Below are positions 34,802 to 43,563 of a stretch of DNA of 64,000 nt, one piece after another; the first letter of the stretch is position 1, and every line of letters begins with the position of its first letter. The DNA lies in NCBI GenBank assembly GCA_903858115.1, contig CAIOHR010000080.1:22220-86219 (forward strand), written 5' to 3'. The notes beneath the pieces are model-generated. The model was not told the DNA's origin and searched no databases. It worked only from the letters and a program-made list of their open reading frames with translations. Made by a program: the position numbers and the translations under genes. The stretch comes from an uncultured Pirellula sp. (GTDB lineage: Bacteria; Planctomycetota; Planctomycetia; Pirellulales; Pirellulaceae).

Positions 34802-36268
34802 CTACCCCCAGGGAGAGCTATCCCATCGATACAGAGTATCTTGAATGCACTCTAAATCGTCCGCCGCCTTTGGTGCCGTGGGCGATGGCTCTGAGGTCGT
34901 ACCCGCCTCCCCGAAAAGTTCCGAAGAAGCACTCGACTCGTCCTCTGCTGCGGCTTGTTGAAACGCCTGGTTGATGGTGGCGCTATTCGAAGTCTGGATT
35001 GCGTCAGAATCGGACGAAGTGCGAGTCTCAGTGTCCTTTCGAGCGGAATTGAAAGGGTGCGTTCCGTGTTGAAAGGCAAAGGATTCTTTCGCACCATCCA
35101 TAACCTCGACCAATCGCAGTCCGTTGGCCAATGCAATTCCCCGGCAATCTTCATACTCGGGGGAGAAATCGACTTTACCACTTGGAAGCTTTGCGATCTT
35201 TCCAGAAACTGCCCCCCAGAGAGTGTTGATTTCAATCTTGGCCCTCGGAATGAACGAGCGCGACTGCTTCCGGTGGCGGATCCCCAAAGTGCCTGTATGC
35301 TCGAACAAGACTTCTTCCATTCGTTTCCCATCTTCTCGACGACACAGAACTGTCAGCAAGACACCTGGTCGATTCTTCTTCATTTGGATGGGAATCGTGA
35401 AGACGTCGAGCGCACCGTTCTTCCATGCCATCTCCATTGCAAATCCTATTTGCTCTCCACTTACGTCGTCGAGATTCGTTTCCAAGATGCAGATTTGCTC
35501 CGCTTCTGTGAACTCATCGGATGTTGAACTTTGTGGGCTCTTTTTCCCTGGCACTTCATGGCCTAGCAGAACACGGAGCAGGTTCGGACGGTCAGGCATT
35601 TCCCGTTGACCGGAACCATAACCGATTCTGCATACCTGCATGGACGGCATCGGCCCAAATTCATCCACGAGCTCCGCGACGATCGCCGCACCGGTCGGAG
35701 TGGTCATTTCAAAGGGTAAGCCGCATGGAGCGATGGGCACATTGAAAAGAAGCTCTGCAGTGGCTGGAGCTGGAATACTAACCATTCCATGGGCGATCTT
35801 GATAGTCCCAGTACCGGTTGGGATCGGTGATGCATAAGCGCGCTGAATTCCTAGCTCGTCCCATGCCACAGCTGTTCCCACAATATCGACGATCGAATCG
35901 ATGGCTCCGATCTCGTGGAAGTGTATTCTTTCCAAAGTCGTACCGTGAACCTTGGCTTCGACTCGGCCCAGTCTTTCAAAGATCCGCATTGCTATGTCTT
36001 TTGCATTCGTCGAAATCGTGCTCCGTCGAATCATTGCAAGGATCGTGCTGAGATTGCGGTGAACGACCTGGGGCGGATGGTCGACAGAAAACAATATTCC
36101 GCGAAACCCTTTGCGAGACGTTTGGCTCGCGGTCGTTGTCACACCTGTAAGGCCCATGGAGCTCACGGCTGACTGGATTGCAGCCAGGTCTGCACCTGAA
36201 TCCAGAAGAGCAGAGACGGTCATGTCTCCACTGATACCGCTCAAACAATCTAAGTATGCAATCTTCAT
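34802..36268 (-). CDS. larC: LarC-type nickel insertion protein
   Basis: A 488-residue LarC (UPF0272) protein. The N-terminal signature LDCLSGISGDMTVSALLDSG is present, as are RIHFHEIGAIDSIVDIVGTA and PTPTG-like FEMTTPTGAAIVAELVDEFG. LarC is a CTP-dependent nickel insertase that completes the nickel-pincer cofactor of lactate racemase and related enzymes. The gene is continuous, unlike some relatives in which LarC is made by a programmed frameshift. The last 85 residues or so (rich in Ser, Ala, Glu) go beyond the conserved domain and look disordered. No larA, larB or larE gene is in the window. It lies 109 bp downstream of the oxidoreductase-like gene. Confidence 0.9.
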   Translation of the reverse strand: MKIAYLDCLSGISGDMTVSALLDSGADLAAIQSAVSSMGLTGVTTTASQTSRKGFRGILFSVDHPPQVVHRNLSTILAMIRRSTISTNAKDIAMRIFERLGRVEAKVHGTTLERIHFHEIGAIDSIVDIVGTAVAWDELGIQRAYASPIPTGTGTIKIAHGMVSIPAPATAELLFNVPIAPCGLPFEMTTPTGAAIVAELVDEFGPMPSMQVCRIGYGSGQREMPDRPNLLRVLLGHEVPGKKSPQSSTSDEFTEAEQICILETNLDDVSGEQIGFAMEMAWKNGALDVFTIPIQMKKNRPGVLLTVLCRREDGKRMEEVLFEHTGTLGIRHRKQSRSFIPRAKIEINTLWGAVSGKIAKLPSGKVDFSPEYEDCRGIALANGLRLVEVMDGAKESFAFQHGTHPFNSARKDTETRTSSDSDAIQTSNSATINQAFQQAAAEDESSASSELFGEAGTTSEPSPTAPKAADDLECIQDTLYRWDSSPWG

Positions 36269-36377
36269 CGTTGTCCGCTCAAGGAATTATTCATAGCTGT
36301 GACCTTTTTCGATCGCTACTCGAACGACACACGCCTAGAGAGACATTGTAATTGGCCCGATTGGACGGGACATCCGA

Positions 36378-37388
36378 TTAGGAAAACTCGACGCGAGCTT
36401 GAGCATTCATGCTCTTCTTGGCCGTATCAAGAATATGCAAAGCTATACAAGTATCTTCCAAATCACTGGCTTTTCGAACTAACGAAGTGACCGCGCGGTG
36501 GAATTGACCTAGCATCTGCTGTCCAATCGATAGTTCGGTGTCGAGTGTTTCTTGATGCCTGCCGGCCCCATCGAACCAAACGAGTGTCGAAGGAAGATCG
36601 ACGAATGCCAAGCCTCTTTCGCAGCAGACTTGGATTGCGGCCGGCGGTCGGTAGTTGATCGCTTCGTTCCAAACCTCTGGGATGTAAGCCCCACAGCTTA
36701 TCTGTGCCAAAATCGCTTGGTTATCTGTCTCGGGCGAACCGAAGCCAAGGCTAAACACTTGATAGTCGGCAGTCGAGGTCGACTCGGGACTCAAATGCCG
36801 TATCGCCTGCACCCAGTTTGGAGTACTGCCAACGATGTAGTTGCACCAGTCAATGAGTTCGAGCAACTCCCTCTGCGAGCGACTTTCGAGGGATCTGCCA
36901 TGCCGCAAATCCCTATTCTCGCAGGCCAACCTGCGATGGCAGAACAGCAATCTAGGACGCCCAAGCCTCGTTGCAATCAATTCCTTCAATCGCAGCGTTG
37001 CAGGGGCAAATCGCCGGGAGAATTCGTTCATGAAAGCAACGCCAGAAGATTGCGTTCTTTGCTTGATTTCATTCGCGGCAGTCGAGGTCAGATCGATTTC
37101 CGAGCCGCAAAAAATAGCTTTCCCAAAATCGCAGGCCGCGTAAACAGGAACCAGCCGGTACCAATCTTCTTCCAAAACGAATATAGCGTCGAGCGATGGC
37201 GATTCCATCATCTCACGAAAACTACCAAAAGACGTGGCATCTAGCTCACGGGCCGAGTTTTCCGCTAAAGCCTGTACACTGTTGTAGACGCCGATGACCT
37301 GAAACCGATCACGCATCGAACGAAATGCTGGAAGGTATCTAGACTGCCAATCACGCCCCTGGCCAACAACTCCGATGCGAAGCTTCAT
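36378..37388 (-). CDS. Gfo/Idh/MocA-like protein with altered catalytic motif
   Basis: A 336-residue protein. The Rossmann start (LRIGVVGQGRDWQSRYLPAF) and overall length match the Gfo/Idh/MocA oxidoreductases. The family's central EKP motif, which carries the catalytic lysine, reads GSE here (AIFCGSEIDLT), and the second motif that normally places Asp and His reads SQRELLELIDWCNYIVG. NAD(P) binding may survive, but ordinary sugar dehydrogenase chemistry looks unlikely. It precedes larC on the same strand. A regulatory or structural role is possible; I cannot name a substrate. Confidence 0.8.
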   Translation of the reverse strand: MKLRIGVVGQGRDWQSRYLPAFRSMRDRFQVIGVYNSVQALAENSARELDATSFGSFREMMESPSLDAIFVLEEDWYRLVPVYAACDFGKAIFCGSEIDLTSTAANEIKQRTQSSGVAFMNEFSRRFAPATLRLKELIATRLGRPRLLFCHRRLACENRDLRHGRSLESRSQRELLELIDWCNYIVGSTPNWVQAIRHLSPESTSTADYQVFSLGFGSPETDNQAILAQISCGAYIPEVWNEAINYRPPAAIQVCCERGLAFVDLPSTLVWFDGAGRHQETLDTELSIGQQMLGQFHRAVTSLVRKASDLEDTCIALHILDTAKKSMNAQARVEFS

Positions 37389-37689
37389 ACAAAGGGGCTT
37401 TACCGCTTAGTGCGCTTACTCTTTGCGTTCCCTTGACGGACTTTATATCGTGGATTGCTTTTGCAAATAACGTAAATGCGTCCACGTCGGCGCACCACTT
37501 GGCAATCAGGATGTCGATACTTCAACGCCCCAATGGACGAAACGACTTTCATTCTCTATCAACTCCAACAAATCGAGGGCTGGGAGCGGCCTGAATCGGA
37601 CACAACCTGGTCGAAAATCGACGCAGCGGAACGACGTAGTATAACGATTCCAAAATTCGCATCAATCTCAAAAAAGAAGGAAAATCAAC
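37389..37689. other. Divergent intergenic region, no clear gene
   Basis: This lies between the starts of the minus-strand oxidoreductase-like gene and the plus-strand 128-residue gene. A 99-codon frame at 37476-37775 overlaps the latter and has basic, low-quality composition; I do not regard it as a gene. It should hold promoters for both directions. Confidence 0.5.
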
Positions 37690-38076
37690 ATGCAGCCAAT
37701 GCATATCCATGTCGTTCCGCTTCCTGGACATCGATGGACTCAAAGCATGGAGTCTTTTGCCAAGACCGTCTCTGATTGGCCAGGAATGTACTTTGAGATG
37801 GATGGATCTTTTGTGTGGGTTCGCGGGTCCAATTCTGATGCCTCGCGCTCACAAATAGATGGCATGCTTTACGATCGGAACGAGTCTATCGAGTACTTCG
37901 ATCTAAAGGGCACCGCGACCAAAGATAGCTGGTTAGAGCTATTCAACGCTATTCTTGGAAAAACTTCGAAAACCTGCAATCTTGACGAACTGGACGAAAA
38001 TCTTCGCGTTCACACGGTATCCCGTGGCGAATACAAATCGGTTCGCCAATTCATCCAGACCATTGACGGCATTTGA
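37690..38076 (+). CDS. Small protein of unknown function
   Basis: A 128-residue soluble protein with no signal peptide or membrane segment. It begins MQPMHIHVVPLPGHRWTQSM and has a balanced alpha/beta composition typical of a real folded protein. AAGGAAA lies 8 bases before the ATG, a good ribosome site. I do not recognise the family. It stands alone, between a divergent oxidoreductase-like gene and the convergent end of the 1713-residue secreted protein gene. Confidence 0.75.
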   Translation: MQPMHIHVVPLPGHRWTQSMESFAKTVSDWPGMYFEMDGSFVWVRGSNSDASRSQIDGMLYDRNESIEYFDLKGTATKDSWLELFNAILGKTSKTCNLDELDENLRVHTVSRGEYKSVRQFIQTIDGI

Positions 38077-38077
38077 G

Positions 38078-38115
38078 CAAAAAAAAGACTCGCTCCCAAT
38101 TTTGGCAGCGAGTCT
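38078..38115 (-). terminator. Intrinsic terminator of the 1713-residue protein gene
   Basis: AGACTCGCT (38086-38094) and AGCGAGTCT (38107-38115) form a 9-bp stem. On the minus strand it is followed by eight or more T residues (the A-run at 38079-38086). It lies about 30 bp beyond the stop codon of the gene ending at 38147. Confidence 0.9.
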
Positions 38116-38146
38116 CTACGTCTTCTAGTGTCTCTTTTCCCGACTT

Positions 38147-41100
38147 CTAGCCATGACGAAGGATATCGTCGGCAAGCCCTGAAAACAGATCATCCTCGCC
38201 TGAATCGTCGACGGAGGAAAAATAGTCTGCCAAGCTCCATTCTTCGTCTTCCTCGCCCTCAGCACTCATCATCGGGATGTACATCGAATCAATAACCGAG
38301 TCGATTGGATCAAGCTTCGCAAACGGCGTGTCAACCAAGACTGCATTCTGCGAATTGCTCACGAATAATGGGGCTGCTTCCCCTTCCCCTTCTCCTTCTG
38401 CCCCGGAACTAGGTACCGTCGGATTGTTCAAGAAATTGACGACGCCCAGAACGTCCAGCGCGGATAGCATCCCATCGGCGTCCACATCGAAATAATACTT
38501 CTCACCACTTTCACCCGAAGCACCTGGTCCGGAATCTCCAGCTAGGAAACCACCGTTTCCAGAATTGAGCGAGTTCACCAGGATCAGCACGTCGATAGCA
38601 GACACAAAACCATCGTTGTCGACGTCATAGGCGTTTCGAAGATTGGTAAACCCTTCTCCGTTACCCGATCCTCCGCTACCCGTTGCACCAACGATCGTGA
38701 CGCTATCATTGATGTATCTAATTTGGCTTATAGGAACGGGGGATGTCGGATCGAACATCAACGTGTCATGGAAAGGCGAGATATCCGCAGGATTTCCAAT
38801 GAACTCTGCAATGGAATTCAACAATGCAGAGGGGTTAGCTACCAACGTGACGACAAATTGAAGCTTCTCCGAGAGCTGTTCATCTAGAGGGAATGGGTTG
38901 CTGCTGCTTTGGAACGAACCAATTTCGTTGATCAATCCAGGAATCCGAACGTCCCCGGATCTTCCAGAGCCGTATTCGGGACTATACGAGACTTGGAAGA
39001 AAGGTGCAGTCGCTGTACTCTTGACGGATACCAAGCCTGAAGAATAAAGGACGTCTTGGAACGCGGCGAACACACCGTCGACATTCGGTCGAGTCGTATC
39101 GCCCAATCGGAGATCTCTTACGAATCCGCGAAGCTGGAATTCCGACCCTCGAGTGATTTGAGTAATCTCCTCACCCGCCAAATTGGTTACCGAAAGTCGA
39201 AGATGCAGCTTGTCATCTCCCTGAACTTCGGATTGAGTTCCTACCTGTACCGTTACGGTTGCCGTCGACTGGAATCCGCGAGCATCTTGAATGACATACT
39301 GGAATTGATCCGTGCCGGTGAAGTCAGTTCTCGGAGTGTAGGTGATTCTATCATCTGCAAAATTCGAAGGCGTACCATTTCGATCAATAGACACTTGACC
39401 GCTCGCGGGATCTCTAACTTGTACGATTTGAATAGGTGCCGAAGAACCTACGATGTCATTCCTTAGTACATCGATCGTGGAGGGTGTTCCTGCAGTCAAT
39501 CGAGCGGGTGAATCATCCACTGCGAATGGGAAGTTCACTGTATTAGGAACGATCTCAATTCTTGAGCGACCATAGCTAATTCTTGATTTGGAAACCGTGG
39601 AGCGTGGTTCGTTGTAAAACGTCACGTCGCTTGCAGGAACCCGATCCGCCGGATCGCCAACAAATTCGGCCAAACCTGCATTGTTCGCGTTGAACACCAA
39701 ATCCGCTACCTTCAACGGATCCGGAGAATCCATTGGTGCCGAAGAATTCACAAACGCGCCAAGCTCATCAATAATCCCAGGAATTCCAGCCGATCCGCCT
39801 TGACCATTGAGATACGGGGATGCGAAAGCCACTTGGAAGTCGAAACCGTTTGATGCTACAGGGGAAGCAGGCGCCACCAATCCTGAATTGTAAAGCATGT
39901 CGAGATACGCGGAGAACACCCCTGGATTCACTACATTCCCAGGAGGAGTCTTGGCACCTTCGATTTCAGGACGCAAGTCGTCTACAAAAACAGACACCCT
40001 AAACTGTTCCCCTTGACGAATCTCGGTGATCGGTTGGCCCGCCATATTGAAGAAGCGGAAATTAAACGCAGCCAAGTTATCTGTGAAAGCACCAGGAATT
40101 GCGTGGACAGTGACGTTTGCTGTCGTCGATTCTCCCAAAGCATCGGTCGCGGTGTACTGGAAGAACTCTGTACCACCAAAATTCGGGGCAGGTGTGTATC
40201 GAATACTCAATCCACCAGAACCGATAGTCACCGAACCAGTACCGCTGTACTGCACACCGGTGATGACAAGCGCACCACCTCGGCCTTCTATATCGTTAGC
40301 CAACACATTGAGAGGGAAACCTGACGAGTTCGTCGTTACCTCAAACGAGTCATCGACGCCGACTGGATTCAGGAACTGAGCAAGCACCGAAACGGTGACC
40401 TTGGCGGTTTCAGTTCGGCCACTCGCATTGCGAACGGTGTAGGTGAATTCGTCCGTTCCGATAAAGCTCAACGGCGGAACATAATTCACTCTGTTGGTTG
40501 CGGTGTCGATGGTGACCCGTCCACCGCGAATCCCTGCACTGACCCCAACGATGGTCCATGGTTCGCCTGGCAGTGCAAAGTCGTTTGCCAACACGTCAAT
40601 CACATTCGATCGACTGTTCCTGGCTACAGAAACGGTGTCGTTTTGTAGTAGCGTTCGAGGACCATCGCCGATATTGAAAACATAATCTTCAACTTCTCCT
40701 GTTGCCGTACGGCCTGCAGGTCCAAGATTCTGAGCTTGGGACAATCGGAACCGAGCAAAGCTACGCGAAACGGCGCCCGAAGGAATCGTAAACGACGGTG
40801 ACACGACTCCTGAGGACGATACCAAAAGGTTGCTTACGATTTGTTCGCCAGCATCGGCCCAATCTCCATCACCATTGAAGTCCATCCAGCCTTGAATGTA
40901 CGCTGGCGATCCTGTGGTATTGGTAACGTTGAACCGAAGAGCATTCGCACTGTCCGCACGAACGAAAGGAGTCAGCGGTGCAACTCCGTCTTCATCATCA
41001 ATGACGCCATTGGTTCCGATCAACCCCACGGTATCATCTGCGTCTGCATTTTGCGATGGCTGACCATCTGGATCCGAGTCCCACTCCACACCCAGTCGTA

Positions 41101-43288
41101 AACCAACCGTTGCGCCGTGCGAAGCACCACCCTGCGCTCGTGTTGTCGGATACGGAGCAGGAGCATCTCCCCAATCTGCCGATTCCGCATTTCCAAAGTT
41201 GAATCCTCGCAACGGGTTCACACCATCATAGGTTACCATATGCTCGCCGCTGGCAGGGAATGTTTGTCGGAAGCCAGCTTCGACGACTTCGCGAATCGCA
41301 AACGATCCTGCGCGAGGAGGAGTCAAACTGAACGATCCATCTGCACCGGAAATACTAGCAGGTTCACCGATATCAGGGCGATCGTCTCCATCGAGATCTA
41401 GATAGATGTAAACACCAGCAAGTCCAGGCTCGTTCACATCGCGAACACCATCCGCATTCAGGTCAAGCCACTTAAAGCCTGTCGCAATATTCGAAGGCAG
41501 TACCGAACCAAAGTTCGCGGTCGAGCTCCCCGAGGTGGTTACGGTTACAGACTTTACCGTTTCCGTATCGACCGATGCAATCCAGCTCGCGGCTCGGTTA
41601 ATCCGCACATTGTAGGTGCCAGCGGCTACCAGAAGTGAAAATGCGCCATTAGCGCCTGAAGTGGTTCGCGGTTCGCTCAGGTCGCGAACACCGTTGTTAT
41701 TGAGATCGGCGAAGACTTCCCAATTTGCAATTCCCTCTTCATTCTGTTCTTGACGACCATTTCGGTTCTTATCGTTGTAAGCAACGCCTACAATAGATCC
41801 TCCGACTTTACCCGTCGAAGCACCAAAAGCGATTTGCTGTGGCAAGTTGTTGACGCCACCGCCATCCGTCGTCTCGCCTAGATTGAACGTATCATTAATG
41901 AAATAAACAGGCTCATCGTCGGCGTTACCCCACAGACCATCACGACCGTAGGTGTTGAACAAGAACCCATCCATGATGGTATAGACGTTATTCGTGAAGC
42001 TAGAGTGGGGCACACCCAAGATATGGCCTGCTTCGTGAACAATGGTGTCTGCCACATCCTGAGCAAAAACATCCGCTGCGGTAACGTTTCCTGCACGAGG
42101 TGTTGTTCTCGACGTGCCGACGGAAATATCGAGCATCGTCAACGCTGTCTCTTCTCGATTGAAATTGCCGAAATCAATCGACTCGGCAATCCCATACACC
42201 GAAGCAGCTGCTGGAATTCCAAACTGAGCATTCGTGCCACCCACAAACTGCCTGGAAACATTCGGCTGCCCCCATGGATCTGGGTGATCATAGCTGTTTC
42301 GGATCTCAATATCGAAATCCCCTGGTTTGCCCGTGTCTGAATAGAAACCATTGAATCCATCAACTCGACCAATTCGATCGCGTAGCTTCGCTTCCACTCT
42401 TGCAATGATATTACGGGCTAAAGGAATTTCATCCTCGGGCTGTAGATTCAAAGATGGAAGAATCTCACTCATCGCTGGCACACGTACAGTACGCGCCGGC
42501 TGTCCTGAGAGCACGTTCAGACCCAGAACATCAGACCGCATAAAGCCGCCATCGAAGTCTAGAAAGAGAATCTGTTTTGTACCAATCGGCTGCTGTTCGA
42601 TCGTGGGCCGATAGGTTCTTAGATTGAGGCTGTACGCCAAGTTTGCATCAGCGACAGAGAGGAAATAACGGCCATCGGTATCAATGATGTACGAGAGCGT
42701 GGCGTTCCCGGTCGTAAATCTAGGCGATTGGTTTGGAATTGGGCGACCAACCGCGGGTGGATAGAAAAGCCCTCGGCTGTACAAAAGCTCTCTTCCTTGA
42801 CTATTGAAGAGTCCGAGGCCAGGCTGCAAACCACCCGTGGTCGTTATTCGAACATCGAGTATGTCGCCCTTCTTGAGATCAAATGCGTAGTGATCAATAT
42901 CGAACAGGTTGCTAGTAATACCGTTCACATTGACGGCGGCATTCTGCCCAGGGCCGTTTCCAAGCGGCAGAAGCTGTGCTTGCATTCGAGTGTTGTTGGG
43001 CTCGACCTCACCAGTCGTCAATGGTGCGTTGTTTTCGCCTTCGTAGCTTTCCCCCCCACCGCCAGTGCGCGCGTTCTCCAAAATGTTACCGATGTTCTGG
43101 AACGTTTGCTGATTCGGAATTCGCATCGTACCCAACGCCGAAAGTACGCTCGGGTGAAAATCGGCAGCCATCAATTCGCGTTTTTCAAGCGATTCAACAC
43201 GCAGACCTCGTTTGGCTTGACGTTTTTTGGCTTTCTGCCATCGTTGAAGGAACTTCTTACCGGCAGCGAACTTACGTGGACTCAACAT
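38147..43288 (-). CDS. Large secreted multidomain protein: zincin motif, SdrD-like, GEVED, Ig-like, dockerins
   Basis: A 1713-residue protein. The N-terminus is very basic, then reads LRVESLEKRELMAA, the kind of motif seen at the start of many large planctomycete exported proteins. A PPC-like domain follows (about 95-215). A metallopeptidase-like region has the zinc motif HEAGHILGVPH near residue 417 (HExxHxxGxxH). Next are two SdrD/B-type domains (VAYNDKNRNGRQEQNEEG, KWLDLNADGVRDVNEPG), a GEVED-type domain (WMDFNGDGDWADAGEQ, TGEVEDYVF), several cadherin/Ig-like repeats (IDVLANDF, LNVLANDIEG, IDVLRNDIVG) and two dockerin EF loops (DVDNDGFVSAID, DVDADGMLSALD). A cell-surface protein with a possible protease function. 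A strong terminator follows. Confidence 0.92.
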   Translation of the reverse strand: MLSPRKFAAGKKFLQRWQKAKKRQAKRGLRVESLEKRELMAADFHPSVLSALGTMRIPNQQTFQNIGNILENARTGGGGESYEGENNAPLTTGEVEPNNTRMQAQLLPLGNGPGQNAAVNVNGITSNLFDIDHYAFDLKKGDILDVRITTTGGLQPGLGLFNSQGRELLYSRGLFYPPAVGRPIPNQSPRFTTGNATLSYIIDTDGRYFLSVADANLAYSLNLRTYRPTIEQQPIGTKQILFLDFDGGFMRSDVLGLNVLSGQPARTVRVPAMSEILPSLNLQPEDEIPLARNIIARVEAKLRDRIGRVDGFNGFYSDTGKPGDFDIEIRNSYDHPDPWGQPNVSRQFVGGTNAQFGIPAAASVYGIAESIDFGNFNREETALTMLDISVGTSRTTPRAGNVTAADVFAQDVADTIVHEAGHILGVPHSSFTNNVYTIMDGFLFNTYGRDGLWGNADDEPVYFINDTFNLGETTDGGGVNNLPQQIAFGASTGKVGGSIVGVAYNDKNRNGRQEQNEEGIANWEVFADLNNNGVRDLSEPRTTSGANGAFSLLVAAGTYNVRINRAASWIASVDTETVKSVTVTTSGSSTANFGSVLPSNIATGFKWLDLNADGVRDVNEPGLAGVYIYLDLDGDDRPDIGEPASISGADGSFSLTPPRAGSFAIREVVEAGFRQTFPASGEHMVTYDGVNPLRGFNFGNAESADWGDAPAPYPTTRAQGGASHGATVGLRLGVEWDSDPDGQPSQNADADDTVGLIGTNGVIDDEDGVAPLTPFVRADSANALRFNVTNTTGSPAYIQGWMDFNGDGDWADAGEQIVSNLLVSSSGVVSPSFTIPSGAVSRSFARFRLSQAQNLGPAGRTATGEVEDYVFNIGDGPRTLLQNDTVSVARNSRSNVIDVLANDFALPGEPWTIVGVSAGIRGGRVTIDTATNRVNYVPPLSFIGTDEFTYTVRNASGRTETAKVTVSVLAQFLNPVGVDDSFEVTTNSSGFPLNVLANDIEGRGGALVITGVQYSGTGSVTIGSGGLSIRYTPAPNFGGTEFFQYTATDALGESTTANVTVHAIPGAFTDNLAAFNFRFFNMAGQPITEIRQGEQFRVSVFVDDLRPEIEGAKTPPGNVVNPGVFSAYLDMLYNSGLVAPASPVASNGFDFQVAFASPYLNGQGGSAGIPGIIDELGAFVNSSAPMDSPDPLKVADLVFNANNAGLAEFVGDPADRVPASDVTFYNEPRSTVSKSRISYGRSRIEIVPNTVNFPFAVDDSPARLTAGTPSTIDVLRNDIVGSSAPIQIVQVRDPASGQVSIDRNGTPSNFADDRITYTPRTDFTGTDQFQYVIQDARGFQSTATVTVQVGTQSEVQGDDKLHLRLSVTNLAGEEITQITRGSEFQLRGFVRDLRLGDTTRPNVDGVFAAFQDVLYSSGLVSVKSTATAPFFQVSYSPEYGSGRSGDVRIPGLINEIGSFQSSSNPFPLDEQLSEKLQFVVTLVANPSALLNSIAEFIGNPADISPFHDTLMFDPTSPVPISQIRYINDSVTIVGATGSGGSGNGEGFTNLRNAYDVDNDGFVSAIDVLILVNSLNSGNGGFLAGDSGPGASGESGEKYYFDVDADGMLSALDVLGVVNFLNNPTVPSSGAEGEGEGEAAPLFVSNSQNAVLVDTPFAKLDPIDSVIDSMYIPMMSAEGEEDEEWSLADYFSSVDDSGEDDLFSGLADDILRHG

Positions 43289-43361
43289 GAGATCCCCAGG
43301 TGGAAAACGGTTGGAAAAGAAACGCAGTCTGCTTGAAAAATACTGTTACTCACCCCAAAAA

Positions 43362-43408
43362 AAGGTGTCGACAGCAACAAGCGAAATTCCATCGTAGTTG
43401 GACACCTT
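43362..43408. promoter_or_regulatory. Inverted repeat upstream of the 1713-residue protein gene
   Basis: AAGGTGTC (43362-43369) and GACACCTT (43401-43408) form perfect 8-bp arms with a 31-bp spacer, 74 bp before the start codon of the secreted protein gene on the minus strand and about 155 bp before the acyltransferase gene on the plus strand. It could be an operator in this divergent region. Confidence 0.3.
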
Positions 43409-43563
43409 AGCGTGTCAACAAAACGATCCTGGAGTACGATGCGGGATTTGGCGGCAAAGTTCCTTTCGAACGTTATTTTTGATACATCCGGACCTTATCC
43501 CTCGGCACGCAACCATCCCAAGCCTGACTCGAAGTCAAGGGTTACCTTTTTGCAGTTCAAAAA

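Noticed and set aside
37476..37775. A 99-codon plus-strand frame
   Set aside because: It overlaps the better supported 37690 gene, has a poor composition and no ribosome site.
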